Shown: one piece after another, positions 42,014 through 44,228 of the stretch
How the letters are laid out: each line of letters opens with the position of its first letter
Position numbering within the stretch: position 1 is the stretch's first letter
From: JBAZGG01 sp041653015
Lineage (GTDB): Bacteria; Bacillota_I; Bacilli_A; RFN20; CAG-826
Length of the DNA: 44,228 bases
Assembly: GCA_041653015.1 (NCBI GenBank)
Contig: JBAZGG010000010.1
Coordinates: 1-44,228, forward strand
Reading direction: 5' to 3'
Made by a program: the position numbers and the translations under genes
The notes under the pieces: model-generated
Seen by the model: the letters and a program-made list of their open reading frames with translations, nothing else
The model's database searches: none
Told to the model about the DNA's origin: nothing

Positions 42014-43159
42014 ATGAAAAGATCAGGAACATATGTCAATAATCTTCTGGGTGATATTGGATATCGCTCTTTTAAACCAGCTGATCTTCCACCCCAACCC
42101 GGTGTCGAGACTAATCAAGAAATCGACGAGATGATTAAAGAGGCGTATCGATTACTCGGTCGTCTCGATGGCGCATCGGCCTTTATTCCGAATCGCGAAT
42201 TATTTATCTCGATGTATGTCCGCAAAGAAGCCTTGCTGTCGAGCCAGATTGAAGGGACGCAGGCGACGATGGAAGATATTTTCGATCCGCGCCTTAAGGC
42301 GAATTTGAATCGCGATGTCGAAGATGTCACTCAGTATTTAAAGGCTCTCAGCCACGCGAATGAACTAATCGCCAAATTGCCTATTTCGGTGCGCTTTCTA
42401 AAAGAAATGCATAATGTCCTCTTGACTTCGCAACGCGGTCAAGATAAAGAGCCGGGCGAATTGAGAAGGACGCAAAACTGGATCGGGGCCGCCGGCAGCA
42501 CCTTGCAAACGGCTCGCTATATACCCCCGAATATCGCTGATATGAGCCAAGCGCTCGCCAGCCTTGAAAAATTCATTCACGCCGAAGATGAACTCGATCC
42601 ATTGATCAAAATCGCCCTCATCCATTATCAGTTCGAAACAATTCACCCGTTCCTGGATGGCAACGGCCGCGTCGGGAGGCTCTTGATCTCTTTGCTCTTA
42701 AAACAATATCGAATCTTGAGTTACGATACCCTTTATCTTTCTTTCTTTTTAAAGAAAAATCGTCGCGAGTATTACGAGCGGCTCGATTTCGTCAGGACGA
42801 GAGACGACTATGAAGGATGGGTGCGCTTTTTTGTCGAAGGCCTCATCGAAACCGCCGACCACGCTCTGCGCTGCATCGATGAACTTTTGGAACTGCGCGC
42901 CATGAATGCGGAACGGATTGCCGAGATGAGCACCAAGCCGCGCAAGACAGCCTCGAGTTTGTTTACCTATATTGAGGCTCATCCGATCATCGATATCAAG
43001 CAGACGAGTATCGATCTCGGCAAAGCTTTTAACACGATCGCAAAAGCGATCGCGACATTTGTCGATCTCGGCATCCTTCAGAAAATAGGCGGTGGGAGAA
43101 GATATCGCATCTATGCATATCGCGACTATCTAAATATTTTGCGCGATGGCACGGAGTGA
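42014..43159 (+). CDS. Fic-family AMP-transferase (class II, C-terminal winged helix)
   Basis: 381 residues. An N-terminal Fic_N region carries the auto-inhibitory helix motif SSQIEG (Ser76-x3-Glu80-Gly81). The core FIC motif HPFLDGNGRVGR is at 211-222, complete with catalytic His and phosphate-binding Asn/Arg. The C-terminus (about 305-375) is a winged helix-turn-helix (SSLFTYIEAHPIIDIKQTS, then GGGRRYRIYAY). Class II Fic proteins of this build transfer AMP to target proteins and often regulate themselves. It is transcribed divergently from the MntA-HepT pair from a shared repeat-rich region. Its composition is close to the housekeeping genes, unlike the AT-rich toxin-antitoxin pair. Confidence 0.93.
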   Translation: MKRSGTYVNNLLGDIGYRSFKPADLPPQPGVETNQEIDEMIKEAYRLLGRLDGASAFIPNRELFISMYVRKEALLSSQIEGTQATMEDIFDPRLKANLNRDVEDVTQYLKALSHANELIAKLPISVRFLKEMHNVLLTSQRGQDKEPGELRRTQNWIGAAGSTLQTARYIPPNIADMSQALASLEKFIHAEDELDPLIKIALIHYQFETIHPFLDGNGRVGRLLISLLLKQYRILSYDTLYLSFFLKKNRREYYERLDFVRTRDDYEGWVRFFVEGLIETADHALRCIDELLELRAMNAERIAEMSTKPRKTASSLFTYIEAHPIIDIKQTSIDLGKAFNTIAKAIATFVDLGILQKIGGGRRYRIYAYRDYLNILRDGTE

Positions 43160-43231
43160 GCAAGACTCATTGCAACCGAGAATCTTATTTGCTGCCAAAC
43201 GCTTATGTGTGAATCTTCTTACTAAGTAATG

Positions 43232-43237
43232 TATAAT
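43232..43237 (+). promoter_or_regulatory. -10 (TATAAT) of smpB
   Basis: A perfect TATAAT, 22 bases before the smpB start, with GAGGG close to the start codon as ribosome binding site. The upstream -35 is poor. Confidence 0.5.
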
Positions 43238-43259
43238 CTTTGTTGCGAAATGAGGGCGC

Positions 43260-43730
43260 ATGAAACAAGAAGGGATTAAGATTTTAGTCAAGAACTCCAA
43301 AGCTCATTACAATTACTTCTTGAGCGACTTTTTGGAATGCGGCATCGAGCTCCGCGGCACGGAGATCAAGTCCCTCCGCCAAAACGGCGCGTCCCTCAAC
43401 GACGCTTATATCATTTTCAACAGTAACGAAGCCTTCATTTTAAACATGCACATCGCCCCTTACGACAAAGGCAATATTTTTAATCACGATCCCTTGAGAA
43501 CAAGAAAATTATTACTCCATAAAATGGAGATCTTTCGCCTCCGGCAAAAAGCCGAAGAAAAGAGCTTCACGGTCGTACCCACCAAACTCTACTTCAAACA
43601 CGGCTTAGTCAAAATTGAGATCGCCCTCGGCAAAGGCAAGAAGCGCTTCGACAAGCGCGAAGATATTAAAGAGCGCGACGACAATCGGATGATCGACCGC
43701 GTCATCAAAAATAACGGAAGAGGCGATTAA
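43260..43730 (+). CDS. smpB: SsrA-binding protein SmpB
   Basis: 156 residues, full length. KILVKNSKAHYNYFLSDF, ELRGTEIKSLRQNGASLNDAY, KSFTVVPTKLYFKHGLVKIEIALG and the C-terminal GKKRFDKREDIKERD are the standard SmpB blocks. It binds tmRNA and is needed for rescue of ribosomes stalled on broken messages. The tmRNA gene is not seen in the window. It is followed two bases later by folC, in a housekeeping run. Confidence 0.97.
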   Translation: MKQEGIKILVKNSKAHYNYFLSDFLECGIELRGTEIKSLRQNGASLNDAYIIFNSNEAFILNMHIAPYDKGNIFNHDPLRTRKLLLHKMEIFRLRQKAEEKSFTVVPTKLYFKHGLVKIEIALGKGKKRFDKREDIKERDDNRMIDRVIKNNGRGD

Positions 43731-43732
43731 GC

Positions 43733-44228
43733 ATGAACTCAATCGCCGACTTACACGCTTTCTTTCGCGAACGCGATTTATCGAGTTACGACCGCGATAA
43801 CTTCGACCGCTTTTTAAAAGCGATTTGCTTTTCTTTTACGGTTCCCGCGATTCACGTCACGGGGACGAACGGCAAAGGCTCGACCGTCAATTACCTAAAG
43901 AGCATCTATGAGCACGCTGGATATCGCGTCGGAACTTATCTCTCGCCTTTTTTTGAAGCGATGAACGAGATGATCGCCGTCGACGACGTTCACATCAGCG
44001 ATGCGGATATCCTCCGGTTATTTAACGATCAAGAGATGAATATCCTCAAATATCAGTTAACTTCCTTTGAGATTCAAACGTATTTGGCTTTTGCTTATCT
44101 TAATGAGCAGAAACCCGACCTGGCCATCATCGAAGTTGGGATGGGCGGCTATCTCGACGCGACGAATATCTTCACTAGCATCTTAGCCATCATCACCAGC
44201 GTCTCCCTCGAGCACACGAACTACCTCG
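43733..44228 (+). CDS. folC: folylpolyglutamate synthase/dihydrofolate synthase, N-terminal part
   Basis: The reading frame from ATG 43,733 runs off the window (165 codons seen). IHVTGTNGKGSTVNYL is the Mur-ligase-type ATP loop of FolC. GTYLSPFFEAMNEMI, LTSFEIQTYLAFAYL and AIIEVGMGGYLDATNIF are the following conserved blocks. It adds glutamate to folates in the cytoplasm. The start is two bases after the smpB stop, so the two genes are co-transcribed. It is not recognisable as truncated or frameshifted within the visible part. Confidence 0.93.
   Translation, partial: MNSIADLHAFFRERDLSSYDRDNFDRFLKAICFSFTVPAIHVTGTNGKGSTVNYLKSIYEHAGYRVGTYLSPFFEAMNEMIAVDDVHISDADILRLFNDQEMNILKYQLTSFEIQTYLAFAYLNEQKPDLAIIEVGMGGYLDATNIFTSILAIITSVSLEHTNYL

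Overview
The window looks like chromosomal DNA from a low-GC Gram-positive-type bacterium (Firmicutes/Bacilli or a wall-less-related lineage). The signs are AT-rich intergenic DNA with extended -10 promoters (TGNTATAAT), GGAG-type ribosome binding sites, the standard code (TGA is used as a stop, TGG for Trp), and a surface protein anchored by a C-terminal membrane helix plus KRKK tail. No species can be named from the sequence alone. No rRNA, tRNA, CRISPR array or insertion sequence was found.

Positions 1 to about 34,000 form a very large surface-polysaccharide locus made of blocks on alternating strands. (a) 1-15,534 (+): tail of a GalE-like epimerase, Wzx-like flippase, alpha/beta hydrolase, CDP-glucose pair RfbF/RfbG, TupA-like ATP-grasp protein, an FtsX-permease-like membrane protein overlapping a Wzy-like polymerase, GT2 glycosyltransferase, acyltransferase 3, SDR, two GT4 glycosyltransferases and a UDP-glucuronate 4-epimerase-like enzyme. 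(b) 21,881-15,590 (-): a tight six-gene operon ugd-fnlA-fnlB-fnlC plus a split transketolase. (c) Two short phosphoglycosyl transferases placed tail to tail (22,196-23,461), then an alanine dehydrogenase. (d) 25,372-33,980 (+): variant GT11 fucosyltransferase-like enzyme, Gmd, RmlC-like epimerase, small cupin, perosamine-synthase-like aminotransferase, ManC, acyltransferase 3 and a second, larger Wzy-like protein. Together these predict CDP-, UDP- and GDP-linked sugars: CDP-4-keto-6-deoxyglucose, UDP-GlcA/GalA, UDP-L-FucNAc, and a GDP-4-amino-4,6-dideoxyhexose. There are two initiating transferases and two polymerases, so two repeat-unit pathways may lie side by side.

Positions 34,000-37,800 hold a PLD-fold-like membrane protein of unknown role, a DUF2971 fragment, and a large secreted protein with Ig-like (Big_3) and lamin-tail domains.

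From about 37,860 the base composition rises and housekeeping genes begin: a CDF metal exporter, an ECF sigma factor translationally coupled to a membrane-anchored serpin, and SmpB and FolC (cut by the window end). Between the serpin and smpB sits an AT-rich insert with an HTH-fused MntA antitoxin and HepT toxin, divergent from a class II Fic AMP-transferase. They share a regulatory region with operator-like repeats spaced exactly 50 bp apart.

The most unusual item is the ECF sigma factor/membrane serpin pair (39,100-40,979). It has the layout of a sigma/anti-sigma pair, but the extracytoplasmic sensor domain is a serpin fold, which suggests a protease-sensing signalling system. Next are the divergent pair of AMP-transferase modules, the GDP-amino-sugar branch with its altered GT11, and the split transketolase in a nucleotide-sugar operon.
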